A DNA stretch of 16,161 bases from DAOUMF01 sp034411955 (GTDB lineage: Bacteria; Chloroflexota; Dehalococcoidia; SM23-28-2; RBG-16-64-32), in the NCBI GenBank assembly GCA_034411955.1, contig DAOUMF010000036.1:1-16161 (forward strand), written 5' to 3'. The stretch's first letter is position 1, and every line of letters begins with the position of its first letter. Of the stretch, positions 5,694-13,230 are shown in pieces. The notes beneath the pieces are model-generated. The model was given only the letters and a program-made list of their open reading frames with translations. It did not search any database and was not told the DNA's origin. The translations under genes and the position numbers were made by a program.

Positions 5694-6646
5694 AGGAGGG
5701 GCTCCAGGGCCTGCCGCAGCTCGTCCAGGGTGACGACCCCTTCGAACTTGGCGGCGACGTTCCCCTCGCGGTCCACGAGGAATACCCAGGGCTCGGTGAG
5801 GAGGCCCCACTCCACTGTAGCCGGGACGGGGAAGAGACCCTCGCCGTTGCGGGCCCTGTCGACATCGTAAGGCTCCACATGGACGAAGTTCGCCTTACCC
5901 TTGTACTCCTCGAACAGGCGATCCACGACGTCCTTCGCCGGGCCGCAGAAGCGGCTCAGGCAGAAGGCGGGTGTGGCGAATGCGATGACCGATGGTCTGC
6001 CGGAAGTCACCGCTTCAGCGATGGTCATGGTGTGCATCTCGGGGATCGGCTGGGCGGATGTGTCGATCTCCGCGATGTCGTCCACATCGTCCAGCGTGAG
6101 GGTGTCGCTGCGCGGGGGCGGCGCGCCCACGGGGATGGAAGGGCTCACCTCGACGACGGTCAACCCGAGCCCGATGGGGTCGTAGGTCATCTCGCCCACG
6201 GCGACCGTCACCTCTGCGCTCCACTGGCCTGCCTCGTCGAAGCGGACGGTCGCCACGTAGACGCCGCTCTCACCAGCGGAGTGGGTCTCCACCGTGCCGT
6301 CGTCGTGGGTGTGGGTGTAGGTCTTGTCCAGCGTTACCGGGGTGGCCTGGGCCTCTCCCCGGAACTCCTGCTCATCGCCGTCCAGCTTGAAGAATCGGAA
6401 GGCCACGTCAGCGCCGATGACCTCGGCGTGCTCTTCGTCCAGGAGGCCCACCGTGAACCGGTTCTCGCCCACCACCAGTTCCGAGTTGACGAGCACCGGC
6501 GTGATCTCGGAGCCGGTGGTGACGGTAGGCGTGCCGACGATGGAGTCGCCATCGCTGCCGCCCTGCGTGCAGGCGGCGGCCAGCGCTGCCAGCGTTACGA
6601 GGAGGGCCCCGGCCTTACCCGTGGAAGGCAGCGTGCTCACTGACAT
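5684..6646 (-). CDS. Lipoprotein with C-terminal thioredoxin-like domain (CxxxxC)
   Basis: The 320-residue product has a lipoprotein signal peptide ending ALAAAC (Cys26). A beta-rich N-terminal domain follows (about 50-165, ELVVGENRFTVGLLD ... GQWSAEVTV), resembling FixH/YtkA-type Ig-like domains. It holds a His-rich loop (THTHDD at 111-116, His122). The C-terminal domain (about 200-320) has a thioredoxin fold signature: VIAFATPAFCLSRFCGP with Cys229 and Cys234, and TEPWVFLVDREGNVAAKFEG (285-303). The cysteine spacing is CxxxxC rather than the usual CxxC. It is probably an extracytoplasmic thiol-disulfide or metal-handling protein. ATG 6646 is chosen; GTG 6655 and GTG 6640 are also possible. 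All three lie inside the end of the CDF gene, so the two are probably translationally coupled. Confidence 0.85.
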   Translation of the reverse strand: MSVSTLPSTGKAGALLVTLAALAAACTQGGSDGDSIVGTPTVTTGSEITPVLVNSELVVGENRFTVGLLDEEHAEVIGADVAFRFFKLDGDEQEFRGEAQATPVTLDKTYTHTHDDGTVETHSAGESGVYVATVRFDEAGQWSAEVTVAVGEMTYDPIGLGLTVVEVSPSIPVGAPPPRSDTLTLDDVDDIAEIDTSAQPIPEMHTMTIAEAVTSGRPSVIAFATPAFCLSRFCGPAKDVVDRLFEEYKGKANFVHVEPYDVDRARNGEGLFPVPATVEWGLLTEPWVFLVDREGNVAAKFEGVVTLDELRQALEPLLTS

Positions 6647-7595
6647 CCTCGTCACAGTCCACCCCGCAGCACGTCTCTAGCTCCTCGTGCAGGGCGCTGG
6701 TCTCCAGTTGGATCGTGGCGTGTTCGATGCAGAAGCGTTGGGCCAGCAGTTGCCTCAGCTCCACCAGGATATCGTGCTGGTCGCGCGCCTGGTCTGTCTC
6801 CACGTGTGCGCTCAGCGAGATGAAGCCGGAGGTGACGGTCCAGACGTGGAGGTCATGTATCCCCTGAACGCCTGTGGTGCCCATCATCGCCTGCTGTATA
6901 CTCCTGATGCTCACGCCGGGCGGCGTCGCTTCCAACAGCACCTGAGTGGTCTCCCAGGTGAGCCGGAAGCCGCCCGCCATGATGAGGACGCCGATGAACA
7001 CGCTTATCGCCGGGTCGGCGATGAACTGGCCGGTGGTCAGCATGATGATCGCGGCGACGACGACGCCGACCGAAGCGGCCGCGTCGCCCACCACGTGCAG
7101 GAAGGCCGCGCGTACGTTCAGGCTCTCGGCCCGCTGGCGGAAGAGAAGGGCGGCGGACACCAGGTTGGCGGTCAGACCCACCAAGGCCACGGCCAGCATG
7201 GGACCGCTGCTGACATCCGGCGGATCGGCGAGGCGACGCGACGCTTCCCAGAAGATATAGCCTGCCACGGCGATGAGGGCCAAGCTGTTGAGCAGGGCAG
7301 CCAGCACCTCCGCCCGATGGAAGCCGTAGGTGCGGCGTCGGCTGGGCGGACGGGTCGCTAGCCAGAGAGCGCCGAGGCCGAGGGCGAGAGCGGCGACGTC
7401 GGAGGCCATGTGCCCGGCGTCTGCCAGCAGGGCCAGGCTGTCGGTGAGGATGCCGCCCACCACCTCCACCAGGAGGATGGCGGCGGTCACGATCAAGGCT
7501 AGCCCGAGGGCTCTCCGGCTCTGAGCCCGGCTGCGGGCCAGGGCGCGCAGCGACGTGTCAGACCCCCTTGCTGGCCAGCAACGCGCACAGGTCAC
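6615..7595 (-). CDS. Cation diffusion facilitator metal exporter (CzcD/ZitB-like)
   Basis: The 326-residue product has six predicted membrane helices and a cytoplasmic C-terminal domain, as in CzcD/ZitB transporters that export Zn2+ (also Co2+, Cd2+) against H+. The metal-site residues are visible as HMASD (His62, Asp66) in helix 2 and HVVGD (His167, Asp171) in helix 5, the His/Asp set typical of zinc-type CDFs. GIHDLHVWTVTSG (245-257) marks the C-terminal dimer domain. The tail has Cys309, Cys310, Cys314, His321 and His325 and may bind metal. The only standard start, GTG 7595, overlaps the end of gap by 38 bases and has a poor ribosome binding site, so the true start is uncertain. Its 3' end overlaps the thioredoxin lipoprotein gene. 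Metal specificity is inferred only. Confidence 0.9.
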   Translation of the reverse strand: MTCARCWPARGSDTSLRALARSRAQSRRALGLALIVTAAILLVEVVGGILTDSLALLADAGHMASDVAALALGLGALWLATRPPSRRRTYGFHRAEVLAALLNSLALIAVAGYIFWEASRRLADPPDVSSGPMLAVALVGLTANLVSAALLFRQRAESLNVRAAFLHVVGDAAASVGVVVAAIIMLTTGQFIADPAISVFIGVLIMAGGFRLTWETTQVLLEATPPGVSIRSIQQAMMGTTGVQGIHDLHVWTVTSGFISLSAHVETDQARDQHDILVELRQLLAQRFCIEHATIQLETSALHEELETCCGVDCDEDVSEHAAFHG

Positions 7596-8574
7596 CCACC
7601 CGGCAAGCGTAGCCCCACTCGTTGTCGTACCAGGCTATCGTCTTGACGAGGTTGCCGTCCAGGACCATGGTGCTCAGTGCGTCGAAGATGGAGCTGGCCG
7701 GGTTGCCCCTGAAGTCTGTGGAGACGAGGGGCTCGTCACAGTACTCGAGGATGCCCCTCAGGGACTCGGAAGCCGCGTCGCGGAACGCGTCGTTGATGGC
7801 CTCCACGGTAGCAGGCTTCTCGAGCGTGGCTACGAAGTCGCACACGGAGACGGTGGGGGTGGGCACGCGCAGGGCCATGCCGTCCAGGCGTCCCTTGAGT
7901 TCAGGGATGACGATGGTGACCGCGCGGGCGGCGCCGGTGGTGGTGGGGATGATGTTGAGTCCGGCGGAGCGGGCGCGGCGCAGGTCCTTGTGGACGGTGT
8001 CCAGGATGACCTGGTCGTTGGTGTAGGCGTGGATGGTGGTCATGAACCCCTTGCTCACACCGAACGAATCGTGCAGGACCTTGACGACGGGGGCGATGCA
8101 GTTCGTGGTGCAGGAGGCGTTGGAGATAACGTCGTGCTTGGCGGGATCGTACATCGAATCGTTGACGCCCAGGACGACGGTGAGGGCCTCTCCCTTGGCG
8201 GGGGCGCTGATGACCACCTTCTTGGCCCCGCCGCCGTCGATGTGGGCGCGGGCCTTTTCGGCGGCGGTGAACCGGCCTGTGGACTCCAGCACTATCTCCA
8301 CGTCGAGGTCCTTCCAGGGGATCTGGGCGGGGTCCCGCTCGGCCAGGACCTTGATGGGCTGGCCGTCGACCGTGATGGAGTCATCGCTGGCCTGGATGTC
8401 TCCCGGGAAAGCCCCGTATGTGCTGTCGTACTTGAGGAGGTGGGCGTTGGTCCGAGGGTCGGTCAGGTCGTTGACCGCCACAACTTGCAGGGTTCCCGAG
8501 TGGAAGTCGTGGATCGCCTTGAACATCTGGCGGCCGATCCGGCCGAAGCCGTTGATCCCTACCTTCACTGCCAT
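7558..8574 (-). CDS. gap: Glyceraldehyde-3-phosphate dehydrogenase, type I
   Basis: The 338-residue protein is full length for GAPDH, which oxidises glyceraldehyde 3-phosphate to 1,3-bisphosphoglycerate with NAD+ in glycolysis, or the reverse. The Rossmann motif GINGFGRIGR (6-15) is followed by VVAVNDLTDP (31-40), whose Asp36 favours NAD+. The catalytic site SNASCTTNC (151-159) has Cys155, and TTIHAYTNDQ has His182. The C-terminal WYDNEWGYACRV is also canonical. The start is ATG 8574 with AGGAGG 6 bases upstream. It is the first gene of a run in which the CDF transporter overlaps its 3' end. The usual partner pgk does not follow in this window. Confidence 0.97.
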   Translation of the reverse strand: MAVKVGINGFGRIGRQMFKAIHDFHSGTLQVVAVNDLTDPRTNAHLLKYDSTYGAFPGDIQASDDSITVDGQPIKVLAERDPAQIPWKDLDVEIVLESTGRFTAAEKARAHIDGGGAKKVVISAPAKGEALTVVLGVNDSMYDPAKHDVISNASCTTNCIAPVVKVLHDSFGVSKGFMTTIHAYTNDQVILDTVHKDLRRARSAGLNIIPTTTGAARAVTIVIPELKGRLDGMALRVPTPTVSVCDFVATLEKPATVEAINDAFRDAASESLRGILEYCDEPLVSTDFRGNPASSIFDALSTMVLDGNLVKTIAWYDNEWGYACRVGDLCALLASKGV

Positions 8575-8612
8575 GAATTGCCTCCTTTTGTGGTCTGGTG
8601 GGGTCCACTGTC

Positions 8613-8642
8613 AGTATATATTCAGCGCTGGTGGCTGAGCAA
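8613..8642 (-). promoter_or_regulatory. Probable promoter of gap
   Basis: On the minus strand TATACT (8613-8618) and TTGCTC (8637-8642) are separated by 18 bases, about 40 bases upstream of ATG 8574. The -35 hexamer overlaps the U-tract of the tad terminator, so termination of one operon and initiation of the next are packed together. Confidence 0.5.
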
Positions 8643-8678
8643 AACGAGAGCCGGCCCTGATTCCAGGGCCGGCTCTCG
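8641..8678 (-). terminator. Intrinsic terminator of the tad operon
   Basis: A perfect 15-bp inverted repeat (8645-8659 with 8664-8678, CGAGAGCCGGCCCTG arm) encloses a 4-base loop. On the minus strand it is followed directly by TTTT (8644-8641). It begins 28 bases after the tadC stop codon, which makes tadC the last gene of its operon. Confidence 0.9.
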
Positions 8679-8705
8679 CGGCAGGCAGTAGAGGAGATAT
8701 CTGAT

Positions 8706-9626
8706 CTATCGAGCGAGTGAGTCCAGGACTTGGATCGCCGCTGGCCCGAGGATGGCGATGAACAGGGAGGGCAGCAGGAAGAGCACCAGGGGGAAGGTCA
8801 TCCAGATGGGTATCTTCTGCGCAATCTGTTCCACCCGCTGGCGGCGGCGCGTGCGCATCTGGTCCGCCTGTACCCTGAGGACGTCTCCAATAGAGGAGCC
8901 TGTCAGCTCGGCGTGGATGATTGAGTGGACGAAGGTGATGACGTCCGGCACGCCGGTGCGTTCGCCCACTTCGCGGAGGGCGTCGCGGCGGCTGCGGCCC
9001 AGCGCCGTCTCTCGCAGGGCGCGGGCCAGCTCGTCGCCGAAGGGGCCCGGCAGCCGCTCCGCCACCTTGGCGAAAGCGGAGTCCAGGCCTAGCCCGGCCT
9101 CGACGCAGGTGGTGACGAGGTCCAGGGCGTTGGGGAGACTCTTGAGGACCGCGTCTTGCCGGTGCCGCACCCTTCTGGCCAGCCAGAAGTAGGGCAGATA
9201 GAAGCCTATGAGGGTGAAGGTGAGGACTCCCAGTAGCTGCATACTCCCGAAGCTGGCGTCGGCCAACAGCAGCAGGGCCAGGAACAGGCCCGGCACGGCC
9301 ACAGTCGTGAGGATCATAACGACCGCGAAGCCACTGACAGACAGCGGCTCTCCCGCCAGCATCAACAGGTGTCGGATGCGGGCGACGAAGGTGGTGGGCA
9401 GCAGCTTGGCGAAGCCGTTGCCGAGGCCGGCAAAGAGCGGCCACATGACCCGCTGCGAGAAGGGGAGCGTGAGGTCTACGATCTCCTCTTCCGGCAGGTG
9501 CGCGGCCAGGTTCTGTATTCGCGCGCGCACCGGGTTCTGCCGGGCGCGACCTCCCAGGGCCACTGTGATCATCAGGATACCCAGGAAGGCGCTCAGCGCT
9601 GCTATCGTTGCTAGTGCAAGTGCCAT
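8706..9626 (-). CDS. tadC: Tad pilus platform protein TadC
   Basis: The 306-residue integral membrane protein has the type II secretion F domain (about 165-290; LPNALDLVTTCVEAGLGLDSAFAKVAERL). Membrane helices lie near the N-terminus, at about 100-145 and at the C-terminus (IPIWMTFPLVLFLLPSLFIAIL). TadB and TadC together form the membrane platform on which the motor ATPase acts to build the Flp pilus. The start is ATG 9626 with AAAGGGG about 7 bases upstream, and 12 bases separate it from tadB. It is the final gene before the hairpin terminator. Confidence 0.92.
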   Translation of the reverse strand: MALALATIAALSAFLGILMITVALGGRARQNPVRARIQNLAAHLPEEEIVDLTLPFSQRVMWPLFAGLGNGFAKLLPTTFVARIRHLLMLAGEPLSVSGFAVVMILTTVAVPGLFLALLLLADASFGSMQLLGVLTFTLIGFYLPYFWLARRVRHRQDAVLKSLPNALDLVTTCVEAGLGLDSAFAKVAERLPGPFGDELARALRETALGRSRRDALREVGERTGVPDVITFVHSIIHAELTGSSIGDVLRVQADQMRTRRRQRVEQIAQKIPIWMTFPLVLFLLPSLFIAILGPAAIQVLDSLAR

Positions 9627-9638
9627 AGCTGTACCCCT

Positions 9639-10580
9639 TTAGACGTCCACGCTAACGATGCGTCTGATCGCCAGGATGCCGATGATGTCCAGGGCGACCG
9701 CCATGATGAGCAGGAGGCGGCCCACGGGATCGGTGAACAAGGGGGACATGTATTCGAAGTCGACGGCTAGCATCATGGCTACGAACGCTGCTGGCATCAG
9801 GCCGATGATCCAGCCGGATAGCCTTTTCTGCGCCGTCAGCGTGTTGATCTCACCCTTAATCCGAACCCGCTCGCGTATGGTGTGAGCGACTTTCTCCAGC
9901 ACCTCAGAGAGGTTGGAGCCAACGGAGCGCTGAATGAGGATGGCGGTGATGACGACATCCAAGTCGTAGCTGCCAACACGCTCACCCAGGCTCTCCAGGG
10001 CCACCTCGATGGAAGCTCCCATCCGCGTGTCGCGCTGGAGGCGACGCAGCTCGGTGGACATCGGCGGCTGGAGCTGCTCGGCGGCCAGGTCAAGCGCTTG
10101 CTGGAGGCCGAAGCCGGCGCGCAGAGAGCTGGACACCATGGTGAGCATCCCCTCCAGTTGGCCGTTGAACTTCCTCAACTGGCGGGCGATGCGCATTCGC
10201 ACGTAGAAGGCTGGCATCATGTATCCTGCGGCGCCAGCCAAGATGCCCAGCAGAAGGCTCAGCGGTGTCCCGTTGCCCAACATGAGGACGATGGCGAACG
10301 TCACCAGCCCCACCAGCACCCGCAGGGCGATGTATTCGTGCAGCTTGAAGGCCAGCCCCGCCCGCTCCAGTTGTATAAGCGTCCGCTCGGCCCAGGCGCT
10401 TCCCTGCTTGGGTAGCGCCAGAGGGACGCGATGCTCCGTCTGGGGCGCGGAGTAGGCCGCCAGCATGTCCAGGCGCCGCCGCGCCAGCGACTTGCTTCCT
10501 CCTCGGGCCTGGTAGAACCCTACTACTATCAGAAGCACGCCCAGGAAGGCGGCAGCAGATGCTCCAATTGTCAGTCCCAT
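9639..10580 (-). CDS. tadB: Tad pilus platform protein TadB
   Basis: The 313-residue membrane protein has an N-terminal helix, paired helices at about 85-130 and a type II secretion F domain with MLTMVSSSLRAGFGLQQALDLAAEQL (about 144-169) and SVGSNLSEVLEKVAHTIRER (about 217-236). Two C-terminal helices follow (WIIGLMPAAFVAMMLAVDF and a last helix from about 285). This matches TadB, the partner of TadC in the inner platform. Only 3 bases lie between the cpaF stop and ATG 10580, with AAGGGGG inside the end of cpaF, so translation is probably coupled to the motor gene. Confidence 0.92.
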   Translation of the reverse strand: MGLTIGASAAAFLGVLLIVVGFYQARGGSKSLARRRLDMLAAYSAPQTEHRVPLALPKQGSAWAERTLIQLERAGLAFKLHEYIALRVLVGLVTFAIVLMLGNGTPLSLLLGILAGAAGYMMPAFYVRMRIARQLRKFNGQLEGMLTMVSSSLRAGFGLQQALDLAAEQLQPPMSTELRRLQRDTRMGASIEVALESLGERVGSYDLDVVITAILIQRSVGSNLSEVLEKVAHTIRERVRIKGEINTLTAQKRLSGWIIGLMPAAFVAMMLAVDFEYMSPLFTDPVGRLLLIMAVALDIIGILAIRRIVSVDV

Positions 10581-10583
10581 TGC

Positions 10584-11933
10584 CTACCCCCTTGCCAGCG
10601 CGAACATGTCGCTGGGGATGGAGACCCCCATCGCCGTCAGTCGCTCCAGGAATCGCGGTTGGATACCGGTGGGCAGGATTTGGCCGAGCACGCGGCCGTC
10701 GGCATCCACGCCCTCGTGGTGGAAGCGGAACAGTTCCTGCATCGTCACTACCTGGCCCTCCAAGCCGGTCACTTCGCTGACGGCCACCACCTTGCGGGAG
10801 CCATCCACGAACCGAGCTAGGTGGACGATGAGGTGAAGGGCGGACGCCATCTGCTCGCGGATCGCCCGCACAGGAAGGTCAAACCCTGCCATTAGGATCA
10901 TGTTCTCTATCCGCAGCAGGGCGTCGCGAGGCGAGTTGGAGTGCACGGTGGTGAGTGAGCCCTCGTGGCCGGTGTTCATGGCCTGCATCATGTCGAACGC
11001 CTCAGAGCCGCGTACCTCGCCAACGATGATCCGGTCCGGACGCATGCGCAGGGAGTTTCGCACGAGGTCCCGCTGCGTGACCTCGTTCCTCCCCTCCAGG
11101 TTCGGCGGGCGAGCCTCCAGGGAGACCACGTGAGGCTGCTGAAGTCGCAGCTCCGTGGGATCCTCGATGGTCACGATCCGCTCTGTGGCGGGGATGTAGG
11201 CAGACAGGGAATTGAGGAGAGTGGTCTTGCCGGTGCCCGCGCCGCCCGAGACGACCGTGTTGAGGCGGCCCTTGACGCAGGCGTTGAGCAACTCCGCCAG
11301 CTCCGGCGTCACCGTGCCACCGGCCATCAGGTCGCCCATCGTGTACTTGTCGGTACGGAACTTGCGGATGGTGATGGTGGGGCTCTTGGGAGCCACCGGT
11401 GGAATGATGATGTTGACACGGGAGCCGTCCAGCAGGCGAGCGTCCACGTATGGAGATGACTCATCGACGCGCCTGCTCAGAGGCGAGAGTATCCGCTCCG
11501 CGATGCGCATGATGTGCCTGTCGTCGCGGAAGCGGACGTTGCTCAGGTACATGATGCCGTCGCGCTCGTAGTAGACGTTGTCAATGGCGTTTACCATCAC
11601 TTCTGATATCGACGGGTCGGACACCATTCCTTCCACGGGTCCCAGCCCCAGAACCTCATCCGCCACGTGGGAGATGAGCAGGTCCCGCTCCACGCCCATC
11701 GCCCCGGGGGCGATTTCTCGCATTATGGTGCGGGCGGCCTTCTCCACTACCTCCCGGGCCTCATCCGGAGGCAGCTTCTCGATGGTGGACTCGTCCATGT
11801 CGTCAATGAGGCGCTGGTGAACGGTGAACACCGTCTCCCACTGGTCCTCGCTGAGGCCGTCCTGGTGGAAGCGCCGTCCGTCCCTGGCGGCTGGCCTCGT
11901 GGTCTCCTTGAACTTCTCCTGCCACGTCGTCAT
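10584..11933 (-). CDS. cpaF: Tad pilus motor ATPase CpaF/TadA
   Basis: The 449-residue secretion ATPase powers pilus assembly, and probably retraction, from the cytoplasmic side of the TadBC platform. Residues 80-200 form the N-terminal domain. Walker A is GGAGTGKT (230-237), the Asp box has IEDPTELRL (256-264) and Walker B is RIIVGEVRG (301-309). The His box is TGHEGSLTTVHS (321-332). All key residues are present. The start is ATG 11933 with GGGGAGG about 10 bases upstream, 27 bases after cpaE. Length and motif order are normal for CpaF/TadA. Confidence 0.96.
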   Translation of the reverse strand: MTTWQEKFKETTRPAARDGRRFHQDGLSEDQWETVFTVHQRLIDDMDESTIEKLPPDEAREVVEKAARTIMREIAPGAMGVERDLLISHVADEVLGLGPVEGMVSDPSISEVMVNAIDNVYYERDGIMYLSNVRFRDDRHIMRIAERILSPLSRRVDESSPYVDARLLDGSRVNIIIPPVAPKSPTITIRKFRTDKYTMGDLMAGGTVTPELAELLNACVKGRLNTVVSGGAGTGKTTLLNSLSAYIPATERIVTIEDPTELRLQQPHVVSLEARPPNLEGRNEVTQRDLVRNSLRMRPDRIIVGEVRGSEAFDMMQAMNTGHEGSLTTVHSNSPRDALLRIENMILMAGFDLPVRAIREQMASALHLIVHLARFVDGSRKVVAVSEVTGLEGQVVTMQELFRFHHEGVDADGRVLGQILPTGIQPRFLERLTAMGVSIPSDMFALARG

Positions 11934-11960
11934 GACTTCTCACCCTCCCCTATGCGCTCT

Positions 11961-13181
11961 CTAGCGCTTGAATAGTCGCGTAAGTATGGTTGACACTGGC
12001 TCAGCTCCCTGTCCGTTGCCGCTGTAGCTGATCTCGACGCCGGCCAGCACGGCCGCCATCTCTCGGATCGTCTCGGAGATCCCGGACAGGGGTCGGTCTA
12101 TCACCACAGGTGTGCCCAACTGGGCGCTGGCAGAGATCTCCTCGTCGTACGGGATGGACCAGAAGACCTCGCGCCGGAGCACCTTGCCTACGTCATCTTC
12201 TCGGATGGAGTTGACGTTGGTGGCGTGGTTGATGACCAGCTTGATCTTGTCTTCGTTGCTCATGCCACTGCTGAGCAGCTTGAGGGCGGTGGTGGTGTCC
12301 TTGATGCTGGTGATATCCAGGCTGGTGAGCAATAGCACCACGGTGGACTGTTCCAGCGCCACCGCGACGAGATCCGTGAAGGTGGCGGGGCAGTCTATGA
12401 TGACGAAGTCGTGGGTCTGGGCGAGCAGTGTCAGCACCTTGTCGACCGCCTCCGAGCTCACGTTGCGCCAGTCGATGGGCTCGAAGGGCGCGGGCAGCAC
12501 CCTAACGCCGCTGGAATGACGGACGAGGTAGCTGCCCAGCGACTCCCGGTCGAGCTCGTCGGCCTTCTCAGCCGCGTCTACCAGGCTGGCCTCGGCCGGG
12601 ACGTCTAGCATCATGGCGGCGTCGCCGAAGATGGTGTCCATGTCCACGAGAACGGCGTTGCCGGCGTTGATGGTCACAAAGGCTGTGGCAAGGTTGGTGG
12701 CCATGGTCGTCTTGCCGATGCCGCCCTTGGCCCCGAAGACGGTGATCACCATGCCCGCGCTCTTGGGGCCGACGATGGATTCGCCGGAGAGCAGGGCGCG
12801 CCGGCGCTCCTGCTGGGAAAGGGCGGTCTGCACCGCCTTGATCACCTCTTCCGTCTTGAGCGGTTTCGTGAGATAGTCGCGGGCTCCGGACACCACCGCC
12901 CGCCGCGCCGACTCAGAATCGGTCTGCGATGAGTAGGCCACAATGGGCGAGTCCGGCAGCAGTTCAGCCAACGACTCGATGGTCTGGAGGGCACGGGCCG
13001 GTGGGTCTTCGATCCCTACCAGCACTACGTTCGGCCTAAGCTCGGCGGCCAGGGACAGGGCCTCCGCTCCGTAGCCCACGCCTCCTACGACGATGAACGA
13101 GGCGCGGACGAGCCCTTTCTGGAGCTCTGCCCTTGTCTCGAAGTCCTGGTCTACCACCAGGATGCGCGGATTGCCTGCCAT
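11961..13181 (-). CDS. cpaE: Pilus localisation ATPase CpaE/TadZ with degenerate receiver domain
   Basis: The 406-residue product joins a receiver-like domain (1-125) to a MinD/ParA-type ATPase domain (143-390). The deviant Walker A is GAKGGIGKTT (150-159), followed by AVLVDMDTIFGD (176-187) and FVIIDCPATFTD. TadZ/CpaE proteins place the Tad machine at the cell pole or another site. In the receiver part the acidic pair (Asp11, Asp13) and LTKP with Lys106 remain. The phosphoacceptor Asp is Gly56 (PNVVLVGI), so it cannot be phosphorylated there. ATG 13181 is chosen because GGGAGG lies about 10 bases upstream. A longer frame from GTG 13220 would place that ribosome binding site inside the gene. 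Confidence 0.93.
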   Translation of the reverse strand: MAGNPRILVVDQDFETRAELQKGLVRASFIVVGGVGYGAEALSLAAELRPNVVLVGIEDPPARALQTIESLAELLPDSPIVAYSSQTDSESARRAVVSGARDYLTKPLKTEEVIKAVQTALSQQERRRALLSGESIVGPKSAGMVITVFGAKGGIGKTTMATNLATAFVTINAGNAVLVDMDTIFGDAAMMLDVPAEASLVDAAEKADELDRESLGSYLVRHSSGVRVLPAPFEPIDWRNVSSEAVDKVLTLLAQTHDFVIIDCPATFTDLVAVALEQSTVVLLLTSLDITSIKDTTTALKLLSSGMSNEDKIKLVINHATNVNSIREDDVGKVLRREVFWSIPYDEEISASAQLGTPVVIDRPLSGISETIREMAAVLAGVEISYSGNGQGAEPVSTILTRLFKR

Positions 13182-13230
13182 CTTGAGGGTACCTCCCTTC
13201 CCTGGTGCCTCTCTCCTCACCCCTGCTCTA

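Noticed and set aside
5627..8691. Long plus-strand frames opposite the thioredoxin lipoprotein, CDF and gap genes
   Set aside because: All are antisense to well-supported genes with conserved motifs, and their products have the biased composition of GC-rich shadow frames.
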